Below, piece by piece: positions 10,394 to 20,321 of a stretch of DNA of 64,000 nucleotides. Below the pieces are notes generated by a model. The model worked only from the letters and a program-made list of their open reading frames with translations. It did not search any database and was not told the origin of the DNA. The stretch spans positions 3,162,001 through 3,226,000 of the forward strand of contig NZ_JAKWBK010000001.1 in NCBI RefSeq assembly GCF_022512515.1, in the 5' to 3' direction. The position numbers and the translations under genes are program-made. The first letter of the stretch is position 1; each line of letters opens with the position of its first letter. Origin of the DNA: Paraniabella hibiscisoli. GTDB taxonomy: Bacteria > Bacteroidota > Bacteroidia > Chitinophagales > Chitinophagaceae.

Positions 10394-12601
10394 ATGAAAA
10401 AAACAAATAAATGGCTGTTGCTTAGTTTATTGCTGCTGGTTATCCAGGATAGGGTATCTGCACAAACTTTCCGGAATTTCAAAGATAGTATGGTGATCCA
10501 ATCGCCTTTTTACCGGGTAGTGATTGATAAGAAAGAAGGTAAGAGTAGCTATTTTTTTCAAGACGGCAGCTTTCTGAAGCACGCAACGGCGATGATAAAG
10601 GAACCTGGAGGGCAAATGTTTAGCAGTGATCAGTTTACACAGCATGAAATTAAGGTGCAATCGATCAATGATGCCATAGGAAGGGGACAGCGGATAAATA
10701 TAGTGCACCAAAAGCCGGGCATAGGGCTAAAGCTGGTGCAGTCTGTTGCTGTTTATACGGCACAGCCGTTTTTTGTGGTAGGGCTTACAGCTACCAGTTT
10801 AAAGAATGAGGTGTTGACTGTAAACTACATGAGCCCCTTGGTGATGACAAAACTACATGGTGGAGCGGGCTTTGTAAAGGGAAACGAGCCCCGGGTACTG
10901 GATATGCCCTTTGATAATGACAACTGGACCAAAGTATTGACGGCTAAATGGAAGCCGGAAACGGTTCGGGGTGTGGGTTACAGCTTTTCTTCTTTATATG
11001 ATGCAGAACAGCTTTCGGGGTTGGTGGTTGGCGCTGTTACCCATGATTTCTGGAAGACGGGTATACAGTATATATTATCTGCTCAAAAAAACCGGCTTGA
11101 TTCATTTATTGTTTATGGCGGTACCGCTACACCCGATAATAGTTCATTGCCGGCTGAATATGGTGGTAACGACGGTACTCATGATATGGTAGCACATGGT
11201 TCGATGGTGGGCAAGACAGTTGTAGGTCCGGAGATTTTTGTTTGTGGTTTAAAGAACCGCACAGCAGCTTTTGAAGCTTACGGGAAAGTGAACCAAAAGC
11301 TAAACGTCTCGTTAAAATGGAGTTCGAACGCTCCATTTTATTGGAATAGCTTTGGTGTGGAAGGCGTTTTGGGATATGAAAAGCGGATGATGCCTGATGG
11401 GGTACTGGCGATATCAGACTATATCGCTTCTTTAAAGCATTTTTCCGCTAACAAAAAAGTGTACATGAGCATCGACTCTTATGATCAGGGTATTTACAAT
11501 AAAGATGTGTTGAAGTCAATCAGGGAGCATTGTATACAAAATAACCAGGAGCTGGGTTTTTATTTTATTCCGTTTGCAGTATGGACCTGGAAATCTTCTG
11601 TAGAAAAAGACAAACTGCAGTATACCGATGACTATATACGCGATGTGACATTGAAAGACAACAACGGCAAAACGATTGTATACAAGGATGGAGAATTTGG
11701 TGCATTTCCGCTTGATCCCACTCACCCGGCAACCCGTAAACGTATCATAGGCGAATTAGAAAAGGCGAAAGCCATTGGTGCACGATTTTTAAAGATCGAT
11801 TTCCTTACAGCAGGTGCACTAGAATCGACCAGCCGGTATGACCCGAACACGCGCTCAGGATTGCAGGCTTACAATCAAGGAATGAGTATGTTAAAGAAAT
11901 TGATCGATTCGATACTCGGACCGGACGTATTTATTACACAGGCTATATCACCCACTTTCCCCAGTCAGTATACTCATATTCGTTTTCTCTCTACTGATGT
12001 TTATTCGCATTTAAGAAATGACCAGAAAGGTTTTCCGCATTATGGTAGTACAGCCGCTTCCATGATCAGCTCTTCGCATTTGGGATGGATGCAGGGAAGC
12101 TTATGGCCCTTTACCAATATGGATGTATCGGTAATGAAACAGTTTCAAAAGAATAATGCAATCAGTGAACAGGATGTAAAAGTGCGTTTGATCACAATGG
12201 CTGTTATGGGTAGTGCCTTAGGCGATGGTTCTGATTTCAGGGATAGTATAACAAGAGCGAGGGCATCTCTGTTTTTAGATAACCCTGCTCTTTGCCTTTA
12301 TTTTGAGCAACCCCGGGCATTTCAACCACTTAAAGTGGCTGACGGGTTAAGCGAAGATCAGCAATTGAGCTTTTACCTGCCAGGCGATACCATTAGCGCC
12401 GCCATCATAAACTTTGATACTACCCGATCTTTTGAATATGTCTTCCTGCAGGAAAAACTAAAATGGAAAAATAGATCCTATATTATCAGGGATTTTTTGA
12501 CGAACGAAGAGCTGGGCGTCATTCAACCGGGGGCAGCCTCGTTTCGTTTGACAACCGGAGCCAGAGATGCGTGTTGGGTGAAATTGGTAGAGAATAACTA
12601 A
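10394..12601 (+). CDS. Secreted clan GH-D-like glycoside hydrolase (GH27/GH36-type barrel)
   Basis: Intact 735-residue exported enzyme. I chose the ATG at 10394 over the in-frame ATG at 10334 because it starts directly with a signal peptide (MKKTNKWLLLSLLLLV...VSAQ). The N-terminal 300 residues look like a beta-sandwich. A TIM-barrel region follows, with ELGFYFIPFAVWTW, FPLDPTHPATRKRIIGELEKAK and GARFLKIDFLTAGALES. The KIDF aspartate sits where clan GH-D alpha-galactosidases have the nucleophile; FLSTDVYSHLRND and SHLGWMQGSLWPFTNMD are later barrel segments. A small C-terminal beta domain ends the protein. Likely role: releasing a terminal sugar, possibly alpha-galactose, from the glycan imported by the divergent operon. 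The family placement is from fold-level motifs only. Confidence 0.55.
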   Translation: MKKTNKWLLLSLLLLVIQDRVSAQTFRNFKDSMVIQSPFYRVVIDKKEGKSSYFFQDGSFLKHATAMIKEPGGQMFSSDQFTQHEIKVQSINDAIGRGQRINIVHQKPGIGLKLVQSVAVYTAQPFFVVGLTATSLKNEVLTVNYMSPLVMTKLHGGAGFVKGNEPRVLDMPFDNDNWTKVLTAKWKPETVRGVGYSFSSLYDAEQLSGLVVGAVTHDFWKTGIQYILSAQKNRLDSFIVYGGTATPDNSSLPAEYGGNDGTHDMVAHGSMVGKTVVGPEIFVCGLKNRTAAFEAYGKVNQKLNVSLKWSSNAPFYWNSFGVEGVLGYEKRMMPDGVLAISDYIASLKHFSANKKVYMSIDSYDQGIYNKDVLKSIREHCIQNNQELGFYFIPFAVWTWKSSVEKDKLQYTDDYIRDVTLKDNNGKTIVYKDGEFGAFPLDPTHPATRKRIIGELEKAKAIGARFLKIDFLTAGALESTSRYDPNTRSGLQAYNQGMSMLKKLIDSILGPDVFITQAISPTFPSQYTHIRFLSTDVYSHLRNDQKGFPHYGSTAASMISSSHLGWMQGSLWPFTNMDVSVMKQFQKNNAISEQDVKVRLITMAVMGSALGDGSDFRDSITRARASLFLDNPALCLYFEQPRAFQPLKVADGLSEDQQLSFYLPGDTISAAIINFDTTRSFEYVFLQEKLKWKNRSYIIRDFLTNEELGVIQPGAASFRLTTGARDACWVKLVENN

Positions 12602-12635
12602 TAAAGTATTTTAGTACATCTTTCATCTTACAATT

Positions 12636-13539
12636 ATGCCTGGAAAAAGTCAAACTGATATTGTTAAAAAAAGGATGGATTCAAAGGGCAGAAAGCAATT
12701 GTTTTGCCTCGCCAGGTGATCCGGGTTTGCCAGGATCAGCAGTTGTTGTCTAACCTGTATGTAACAGATATTGGTTATTATCCAAGGGCAGCCTTTCATT
12801 TCCGTGAGCGGGAGCATGGTTGCAGCCAGCATATCCTGATCTATTGTACAGGAGGTAAAGGATGGGCTATCATTGCAGGTAATAAACTAACTATTAAAGA
12901 GGGGGAGTACCTGGTGATACCTGCTGATGTGAAACATCGGTACGGGGCTGATGAAGACCAGCCCTGGTCTATTTACTGGGCACATTTTAATGGAGTATCT
13001 TCCGGTAATTTCATAGAACTGCTGTTAAAGAATTGTATTCATCATGTGGGCAGCGCTATTTACAATGAAAAACGAACCATACTTTTTGACGATATCTACC
13101 GCACGTTGGAGTCGGGGTATAGTGTAGATCACCTGTTTTACCTGAATATGATGTTTTCAAGTTACCTGGGTACTTTCTGTTTCCCGCAATTTCTAAATCC
13201 GCCCTACCAGGAGGAAAAAGCAAGATTGATATCGTTGTTGAATACATGCAGGAGCATATTATGGAAACGGTAGCATTAAAAGATCTAGCCTCACTGATAC
13301 ACATGTCTTCCTCTCATTTCTCGGCTATGTTCAAAAATAAAACGGGTCATTCTCCATTAGAATATTTTAATCATTTAAAAATTCAAAGGGCGTGTCAGTA
13401 CCTGGAGTTTACCGACATGCCCGTAAAAGAACTTTGTTATACATTGGGCCTGGAAGATCCGTTCTATTTTTCACGTTTGTTTAGTAAGTACATGGGAGAG
13501 TCGCCACTACACTACCGTAAACGGAAAAGATTTTTATAA
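12636..13539 (+). CDS. AraC-family transcriptional regulator with cupin-like N-domain
   Basis: About 301 residues. The N-terminal cupin-like sensor has the pattern seen in Bacteroidota AraC proteins (LYVTDIGYYPRAAFHFRERE, ILIYCTGGKGWAII, LVIPADVKHRYGADEDQPWSIYWAHFNG). The C-terminal pair of helix-turn-helix motifs is clear: LKDLASLIHMSSSHFSAMFKNKTGHSPLEYFNHLKIQRACQYL, then VKELCYTLGLEDPFYFSRLFSKYMGESPLHYRK. Two frameshifts, near 12702 (one T short) and 13218 (one A short), separate a start at 12636, the sensor and the DNA-binding part. The start at 12636 is preferred because KKRMDSKGRKQLFLPRQV matches the usual family N-terminus. Its targets are unknown; it is a candidate regulator of the glycosidase upstream. 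Confidence 0.8.
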
Positions 13540-13905
13540 AGCGGCAACTTCCGGCTGAGTAGCGTGTATAAAAGCTCCCAGGTGACAGGGGGCCTGCACT
13601 TTTACCTGATTGAAATACTTCAGTGCTTCCGCTGAATGATCAAGACCTAAATGTCCCAATGCCGCCAGTTAATGACAAGCTTATTTTTGATATCCAGGTC
13701 GTCATAAAAGATCGTCAGATCGGGCAACGACACCGGGAAAAATCAATACGGATGGTATCATTTTCGTAATCTCTTGCATAGTTAATCAACTTCTGAAATT
13801 TTGCCCGGCTTCAGCGGTCCTGTCCGGCTTTTCTAATGCCAGTCCCCGGTAAAATATCTTGCCTGGTTGGTTGAATTTGTGTTGATGGTCGATAGCAATT
13901 GAGAT
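13536..13905 (-). pseudogene. 3' remnant of a DUF5107 TPR-protein gene
   Basis: No intact frame covers this stretch, but the minus strand reads as the last ~120 residues of a DUF5107-type protein. Seen in order: KIFYRGLALEKPDRTAEA, FQKLINYARDYENDTIRIDF, VSLPDLTIFYDDLDIKNK and ALGHLGLDHSAEALKYFNQV, ending GAFIHATQPEVAAL and a stop at 13536. Three one-base shifts break it, as in its neighbours, so those may be sequencing errors. The missing ~1000 upstream residues are not explained by that: beyond about 13905 the sequence is AT-rich and non-coding. The stop overlaps the end of the AraC gene. DUF5107 proteins occur in glycan loci. Assignment is from memory of family motifs. Confidence 0.5.
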
Positions 13906-14066
13906 CCTTATTATGTAAATATGATAAGAAAACTGTACAGCTACATGGATTGTGCACCGAAAAACATAGACATTTTTTATGATCGTGTTAAAGAGGTGTG
14001 TTAATCATTTGTAATGAGGCCCCGGAGTGCTTTTCAGAACAATAATTGTAAAAGCCTCATTTAAAA

Positions 14067-14115
14067 TTTGGTAGAAACAAAAAGTTTAATATTTTTGTCT
14101 ACTAAAATAATAGAC
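14067..14115 (+). promoter_or_regulatory. Promoter of sulfur-linked SusC operon with GTCTA palindrome
   Basis: TTTG (14067-14070) and TATTTTTG (14090-14097) match the Bacteroidota -33 and -7 elements with 19 bases between them. GTCTA (14097-14101) and TAGAC (14111-14115) form an inverted repeat starting at the last base of the -7 box, where a repressor would block initiation. Transcription would begin about 50 bases upstream of the small Cys-rich reading frame. Confidence 0.6.
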
Positions 14116-14159
14116 TATTTGCTGTTAACCACCAGCAGCAAGAATCTAAACTAAAAAAA

Positions 14160-14279
14160 ATGAACCAGTCAGGAAACTATGTGTGGTACACAACAGGCCG
14201 TCTTTTTCTCTATAAGATGGCTGCAAATTCATTAGAGTCGTCAGTTACTTCATCTTCTTTATGCTGTTGTTGTAGCTAA
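14160..14279 (+). CDS. 39-residue leader peptide ending in four Cys codons
   Basis: Short frame missed by length cut-offs. It starts ATG AAC CAG, includes YVWYTTGRLFLYKMA, and ends TCT TTA TGC TGT TGT TGT AGC TAA, that is Leu-Cys-Cys-Cys-Cys-Ser-stop. It follows a consensus promoter by about 60 bases and precedes the SusC start at 14492 by 212 bases, with foldable RNA in between. Runs of codons for the regulated amino acid are the hallmark of leader peptides; poly-Cys leaders controlling sulfur operons are known in mycobacteria. Downstream genes include a persulfide dioxygenase-rhodanese, so cysteine-responsive control of the operon is a reasonable inference. No clear Shine-Dalgarno is visible; an A-rich stretch precedes the ATG. 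Translation is not shown by sequence alone. Confidence 0.6.
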   Translation: MNQSGNYVWYTTGRLFLYKMAANSLESSVTSSSLCCCCS

Positions 14280-14314
14280 CTGTTTCTCGTTATTTCCATC
14301 ATCATCACTTTAAG

Positions 14315-14407
14315 GTAAGGCTATCCTAAGCAGTGTTCTTCGTTGATTGGGTTTGTAAAACTCAATAACGATGAATATTCAGTAGGATTTTTTTGCAATA
14401 GCCTTAC
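14315..14407 (+). promoter_or_regulatory. Foldable leader RNA, candidate attenuator
   Basis: Nested pairings are visible. GTAAGGCTAT (14315-14324) pairs perfectly with ATAGCCTTAC (14398-14407). Inside, ATCCTA (14323-14328) can pair with TAGGAT (14383-14388), which runs straight into a seven-T tract (14388-14394), like a terminator. An inner hairpin joins CGTTGATTGGGTTT (14341-14354) to AAACTCAATAACG (14358-14370). The outer and terminator-like stems share bases 14323-14324, so they partly compete. It starts 36 bases after the Cys-run stop codon. Confidence 0.45.
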
Positions 14408-14435
14408 TATAAGTAATTCATTAAAACGTGCATCA

Positions 14436-14476
14436 GTTGCCGGTGGGATTGCTATGTCTATAGCCAACCGGGCAAC
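14436..14476 (+). promoter_or_regulatory. Hairpin just before the SusC start
   Basis: GTTGCCGGT (14436-14444) pairs with ACCGGGCAAC (14467-14476) with one bulge, and TGCTAT (14450-14455) pairs with ATAGC(C)A (14460-14466) around a four-base loop. It has no T tract after it, so it is not a simple terminator. It ends 15 bases before the SusC ATG and may influence translation. Its ATAGCC could also pair with GGCTAT at 14319. Confidence 0.4.
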
Positions 14477-14491
14477 CAACTATTCAAAAAA

Positions 14492-17400
14492 ATGAGCAAT
14501 CAAACAAACATTTCTTCTTATGGTATACTATTTTGTGTACTATTTCTTTTCGTTACCCCTTTATTAAGGGCACAAAATCCACCTACCGTTAATTCTATAC
14601 TGGAAGGTACCGTAGCAGATGAAATTACGAATCAGCCTTTAGAGGGCGCTAATATTGCTATTGAAGGTGTGACCAACCAAACTACCACTAACGCCAGGGG
14701 GCAGTTTGAACTACGTACCGGGCAAAAATTTCCTTATAATATCATTATAACTTTGTGGGTTATGAAAAGAAAATTGTTTTAGCCAATGGTTCGCCTATAC
14801 ATGTAAAACTCACCCCGGCCAAAAGCCAGCTGGATGATGTAGTGGTGGTGGGATATGGTACCCAGCGCCGGTCAGATGTGGTAGGGTCTATTGCCAAAAT
14901 CAATGCAGGTGAAGTAAATAAAATACCCGTAGCCAGCTTTGACGCGCAGATACAGGGTAAGGCGGCAGGCTTGCAGGTAATTACCAACTCGGGTGTTCCC
15001 GGTGAAAGTATTTTCCTGCGCCTGAGGGGAACTACTTCCATTAATTCAAGCAGCGATCCTTTATATATTATAGACGGGGTGTTCTTAAATAACACCAGTT
15101 TGCAAACTACCAACCTGGGAGGTAGGAGCAGTTCTCCCTTAGCGGATATTAACCCTGCGGATATTGAGTCGATAGAGTTGCTGAAGGATGCTTCGGCAAC
15201 GGCTATCTATGGTTCCCGTGGTGCTAACGGCGTAGTGATCGTAACAACCAAAAAGGAAGTTACGCAAGCAAAACCAAGGTTGATATTAATGTTTCCAATG
15301 GCTGGGTGGAGGCAGATAAGTCGGTATTGCCCGACCTGATATCCGGACCGGAAGCAGCAACGCTGGTAAATGAGTATTGGGTGAATTCTGGTCAGGCAGC
15401 TCAAAGCCCCTTCAGGCCTGTTTCGCAGGGTGGCCTGGGCGCACCTGAAGATCAGCAGACCTATGATCGTTTAGCTTTTTTATTAAGAAAAGGATATATA
15501 CAGGATTATAATATCGGTATCCAGGGAGGAAGCAACAACTCAAGGTATTACCTGGGTGCAGGTTATACCGACCAGGATGCCTTCTTTAAAGTGATTGGTT
15601 TTAACCGGGCCAGCATCAAGTTTAATTTTGATCAGCAGTTATCGAAAAAGGTGAAGATAGGTCTTACCAACAGTATTTCCCGAAGCTACCGGAACCAGGC
15701 CCGTTTGGGCGACGGTCCTCAAGGGCGATTATGGGGATCGGCTATAACCGGCTCTACTTATAGTTCAACGCATGATGCATCAGGGGCACTAATTGGTTTG
15801 GAAAATACTTATTCATTGGTTGATAATTATGATGTGAACACCGTCAGCCTTCGCTATGTGGGAAGCGCATTTGCCGAATTTAATATACTGGAAGGATTGA
15901 AGTTTAAATCGAGCATCAGCACTGATTATAATTTGTATGATGAATATCAATACTGGAATAGTGCAACTTCTATAGGATCTGCGGTTAATGGAAAGGCTAT
16001 TGAATCGGTAACGCAAAATAATGCCTGGATCAATGAGCAGGTATTAACTTATAACAGGAAATTTGATGCACACAATATTACGGTGTTGTTGGGGAATACC
16101 TTACAGAGCAATACGTTGAAATATACTTACGCGGAAGGCAATGGTTTTGCTAACTCCAACTACAAACTCATTTCTTCCGCCGCTTCAACACTGGCAAGTG
16201 ATCGCTGGACCAAACACTCTATTGCTTCTTATTTTGGTCGTATCGGTTATTCCTTTGAAGATAAATATTTTGCTGAGGCAAGCTTCAGGTCAGATGCGTC
16301 TTCCAAATTTGGTAAGAACAACCGCAGAGGGTATTTCCCGGCAATCGGTGCCTCCTGGAGGTTAAAGAAAGAAAACTTCCTGCTTGATGTATCCTGGATC
16401 AGCGATCTGAAGCTGAGAGCTTCTTATGGCATTACGGGTAACCAGGCAGGAATTGATGATTTTGCGGCCAGGGGTTTGTGGTCGGGTGGAAGTCCTTATG
16501 CGGATGTGTCGGGTACTCCTTTGGCAGGCATTGGCCCACTGCAGTTGGGTAATGATGACCTGCGCTGGGAAAAAACGGCACAAACCAGCCTTGGTTTAGA
16601 TGCCTCTTTTTCAAAGACCGCCTGAATATTACTTTTGATGTGTATAATAAATACACTTCAGACCTGCTGTTGCAAAGACCCGTTCCCGCTTCCTCAGGAT
16701 TTTCAGTTTACTGGGCTAACGTAGGAGAAGTGAGCAACAAGGGTTATGAGCTAACGATCAATTCAACTAATATCAGGAACCAAAATTTTAACTGGACAAC
16801 CAGCTTTAATATTTCGGGTAACCGGAACAGGATTGAGAAATTACCTACCCAGATCACGCAGTACACCAGGGATTGGGTGATATTAAAAGAAGGTTACTCT
16901 CTAAATTCTTTCTGGTTATATGAGCAATTGTATGTGGATCCGGCAACCGGTAATCCTGTATTTAATGGTCAGGATGAAAATGGTGTGGTTACCGCTGAAG
17001 ACAGAAAAATACTACATAATTTCTATCCTAAGTTCTATGGCGGTTTAACCAATACGGTACGATTTAAGCAGTTTGATCTGGGAGCGCTCTTTTCGTTTCA
17101 GTATGGAAGCTACGCACTCAACCTGCAACGTTTTTTCCTGGAGCGTAACCCCGGCACCGGTGCCAATGCAACATTGTTGAAAAGATGGCAGAAACCCGGT
17201 GATTTAACAGACGTGCCCAGATTGACATCTGCCGGATACAATTATACTTTGGATCAGAATAGCCGTTACCTGGAAGATGCTTCGTTCCTAAGACTAAGGC
17301 AATTGTCGCTTGGATATAGCCTGCCTGAATCTCTTGTTGACAGGATAAGGCTCAATAATGTCCGTTTATATGTTGTAGCATCTAATTTATTTATCCTGAC

Positions 17401-17521
17401 TAAATATACCGGTGATCCTGAAACGAGTGTTACCTCTAATCCTAACGCACAGGGTCTTGGCGGCTTTGGTACGCCTCCGCAGCCCCGCAGTTTCCAGTTT
17501 GGCATCAACGTAACCTTCTAG
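14492..17521 (+). CDS. SusC/RagA-family TonB-dependent transporter of sulfur-linked operon
   Basis: About 1010 residues after frame repair. Signal peptide (YGILFCVLFLFVTPLLRAQ), a carboxypeptidase-D-like domain (LEGTVADEITNQPLEGANIAIEG), plug (VVVVGYGTQRRSDVVGSIAKI, LLKDASATAIYGSRGANGVVIVTT), barrel, and a typical C-terminus (PRSFQFGINVTF). Frameshifts near 14745, 15258 and 16617 are each fixed by one base in a T, G or A run. It is the first large gene after the Cys-rich leader and overlaps no neighbour; SusD follows 30 bases later. By family it takes up a compound too large or scarce for porins. In this context the cargo may be a sulfur-containing molecule rather than a glycan, since no glycosidase is in the operon. 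Confidence 0.9.
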
Positions 17522-17551
17522 CTTTTTCTTATTACAAAACAGTTTATTGAT

Positions 17552-18931
17552 ATGCAACATAAAAAATATTCGCTCTATTCTTTCCTCCTGCTCAGTATTG
17601 TTTCTGGTTTCCTCGCTTCCTGCAAAAAGTTCCTGGATGTTGAGCCCAAGACCGCTACCTCAGACCAGGTTACCATTGTAGACGAAGCTTCTGCCAGAAC
17701 TGCGGTGAGAGGTATTTATAATCAATTAGAGTCAAACGATTATTATGGATATAATTTCCCTTTGTTAGGAAACCTGTCTGGTGATAACGTGCAGTATACC
17801 GGGAGCCAGGCCGTAAATAAAACATTAACTACACATACGGTGAGAGCAGATTTAGGTCCACTGGCTAGTGTTTGGACGAGTATTTACAACACTATTAACA
17901 GGGCCAATAATGTAATCGACAAAGTACCTTCTTTAAACACCACTACTACGTTCACAGAAGCGGTGAGAAACCAGCTTACGGGTGAAGCTTATTTTCTCCG
18001 TGCGTTGGCTTATTTTGACCTGGTAAGAACCTGGGGTGGTGTGCAGCTGATTCTTAAACCTACACAAGCAGCCGGTAGTATTACCAATGTAGCCAGGAGC
18101 TCAGCTCAGGATAGCTACGCCCAGATATTAAAAGACCTGGAGGCAGCTGAGACCCTGTTGCCAGGAACTACTAACCGCATACGGGCTACTAAAAAAACAG
18201 TATGGGCCTTAAGAGCCCGCTATCATTTATACCTGAAGGAATGGGCTGCCGCTATCGATTATGCGGGCAGGTTGATTGGTGATACAGAAAACTATGGTCT
18301 GTTGACGCCTTACAGCACTTTCTTTGCCAACAACGCATCTAATACCCGCGAGTCTATTTTTGAGCTTTATTATAATACCACTGTTACCAATACCCAAGCT
18401 TACAACTGGCAGCCTTCATCAAGAGGTGGTATTGGTTGGGTACGACCTTCGGATGCATTTGCAACTGTACTGAGTAATGCGGCTACAGTGGGCGACAGAA
18501 CGCAATTGCTGATCAACGTTCCGGCAAATGGCATTGCTACCTGGTATGGAAATCTGTATTACAGAACCAACGGGACCGACCCTGCTTATATTATTCGCCT
18601 GGCAGAATTATACCTGATCAGGGCTGAGGCAAGGGCTAGTTTGCCCACTCCGGATATAACGGGATCCAGGGAAGATCTCAATAAGATCAGGAACAGGGCT
18701 AACCTGGGTTCACTGTCGTTGAATACTGCGCCCGAATTATTAACCGCTATAGAAAATGAAAACCGCTATGAGTTTGCATTTGAAAATCATCGTTGGTACG
18801 ACCTGGTGAGAACAGGAAGGGCACAGGCTGTTTTAGGTATTACCGATGCAACCAAATTGTTGCTTCCTATTCCTTATTCCCAAATATTGGTAGATGGCAG
18901 TTTAACCCAGAACCCGGGATATGGAAACTAA
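17552..18931 (+). CDS. RagB/SusD-family lipoprotein, intact
   Basis: 459-residue partner of the preceding SusC, with no frameshift. Lipoprotein signal and lipobox (SGFLASCKKFLDVEP), SusD N-terminal region (ASARTAVRGIYNQLESNDYYGYNFPLLGNLSGDN), repeated TPR-like helices (GEAYFLRALAYFDLVRTWG) and the conserved C-terminal block (YIIRLAELYLIRAEARA, LNKIRNRANL, ENRYEFAFENHRWYDLVRTGRA, LLLPIPYSQI). It is the short SusD type, without the extra loops seen in many polysaccharide-binding SusDs. It lies 30 bases after SusC and 41 before the DoxX-like gene, consistent with one transcript. It should bind the cargo at the cell surface. Confidence 0.93.
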   Translation: MQHKKYSLYSFLLLSIVSGFLASCKKFLDVEPKTATSDQVTIVDEASARTAVRGIYNQLESNDYYGYNFPLLGNLSGDNVQYTGSQAVNKTLTTHTVRADLGPLASVWTSIYNTINRANNVIDKVPSLNTTTTFTEAVRNQLTGEAYFLRALAYFDLVRTWGGVQLILKPTQAAGSITNVARSSAQDSYAQILKDLEAAETLLPGTTNRIRATKKTVWALRARYHLYLKEWAAAIDYAGRLIGDTENYGLLTPYSTFFANNASNTRESIFELYYNTTVTNTQAYNWQPSSRGGIGWVRPSDAFATVLSNAATVGDRTQLLINVPANGIATWYGNLYYRTNGTDPAYIIRLAELYLIRAEARASLPTPDITGSREDLNKIRNRANLGSLSLNTAPELLTAIENENRYEFAFENHRWYDLVRTGRAQAVLGITDATKLLLPIPYSQILVDGSLTQNPGYGN

Positions 18932-18972
18932 TAGCAGCAATGATTTTTATTACCTGATCAATAATCTGTCTT

Positions 18973-20311
18973 ATGTCTCAACCCATATTTAATAAGCCCT
19001 GGACAAAAGGAGCGCTAGTTGCTTTCAGGCTGGTTTTTATTTTCCTGCTTGTTTTGTCAATACCCTTTGACCGGCTTTTATTTGAGTCCGTTAAAAATGC
19101 ACCTTTTAGTTTTGAAACTGCTTTTCAACTGTTTACTTACAACACGTCTTTTGTTGCCGAAAGCCAGAGTGTCAATCATCCTTTCGACGGATACTGGAAT
19201 TGGTTGATCGCACTGATTATTGCTGTTGCGGGCACCATAGTTTGGAGTATAGCGGACAAGAAGACTATGGAGTATAACCGCCTTTATTATTTCCTGAGAG
19301 TTTTTGTTAGGGTGAGATTGGCGCTGGCGGTTATTACCACCGGGATCATTAAGTTGTTGCCGCTGCAATTGCCGCGGCCTTCTTTAAGTGACTATCATAC
19401 GGAATACGGTGATTTTCTTAGCTGGAAAATCTATTATCTCAGTACGTCTATTACGTTTGCAGGATACGTACCAGCTATAGGGCTGCTGGAGTTGCTGGGC
19501 GGTATTCTTTTGCTGTTCAGGAAAACGGCTGCTATAGGTTCAGGCTTATTGATCGCTGTACTGTCTAATGTCGTGATCTCAAATTTTGTATTTGATATCG
19601 GCGAACAAGTGTATAGCTCTTTGTTGCTCTTGCTGGCTGTTTTTATTTTCTCCTACGATTTCCCCAGGTTTTATTCGCTCTTGTTTTTAAGAGTTAAAAC
19701 AACACCTGATCCATATTGGGCTAATAGCTCCGCTGTACGTGCAACGGCTAAGAAAGCGTTGAGAGCTGCTTTTGTAGTGGTATTTGTTTTTTTGGCATAG
19801 GGGCTTATCGTTCCTACTCCAGTTCGCAGTTGCCTTATTCTCCCCAAGCCGGTATAAAAGGCACCAGGGGTTATTACAACGTGTCATCTTTTGTTTATAA
19901 TAAAGACACGCTGCCTTATTCCCTGGTAGATCCGGTTCGCTGGCAAAATGTAGTATTTGAGTCCTGGAATACGATCAGCATTAAAAATAATGAGCCGGTT
20001 ATAATAGACAGTACAAGACCACGACTGCTTTGGCACCCTGATTCTTTAAAGAATTTTGACAAGATAGGTAATGCCGGCCGGCATTTTTACAGGTATACCT
20101 ATTCGCCAGGCGGCAATAACCGATACCATTTACAGCTATTTGAAAAAGTACGAACACTAAAAAGTACGACCTGGATATCCGGATAGCTGATAGTGTTATT
20201 TATGCACGCGGCGCAGATAATAAAGGTGATTCTTTACATATAGCCCTGGCGCGGTATTCAAAGACCTATCTTTTAGACGCAGGACGACGAAAACCTATCA
20301 GGATTTATTAA
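18973..20311 (+). CDS. DoxX-like membrane protein with C-terminal extracytoplasmic domain, copy 1
   Basis: About 447 residues once two frameshifts (near 19797 and 20160) are joined. The N-terminal two-thirds has several membrane helices with a DoxX/MauE-like pattern: LYYFLRVFVRVRLALAVITTGIIKLLPLQLPRPSLSDYHTEYGDF, then GLLELLGGILLLFRKTAAIGSGLL. A last helix (ALRAAFVVVFVFL) leads into a soluble domain of about 170 residues (IKGTRGYYNVSSFVYNKDTLPYSLVDPVRWQNVVFESWNTISI) that ends KPIRIY. The next gene is a clear paralogue with the same architecture. DoxX-type proteins are often tied to thiol/quinone redox work in the inner membrane; the exact role here is unknown. It fits beside the persulfide-handling enzyme in this operon. 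Confidence 0.7.
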
Positions 20312-20321
20312 ATAAAATATT

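Noticed and set aside
13906..14066. Small gene between the DUF5107 remnant and the sulfur promoter
   Set aside because: The stretch is AT-rich, has no supported start with codon bias on either strand and no repeat or RNA gene.
14281..14491. Known riboswitch (SAM, cobalamin, TPP) before SusC
   Set aside because: I looked for the SAM-I core, the cobalamin box and the TPP core words and saw none; only custom stems are present.
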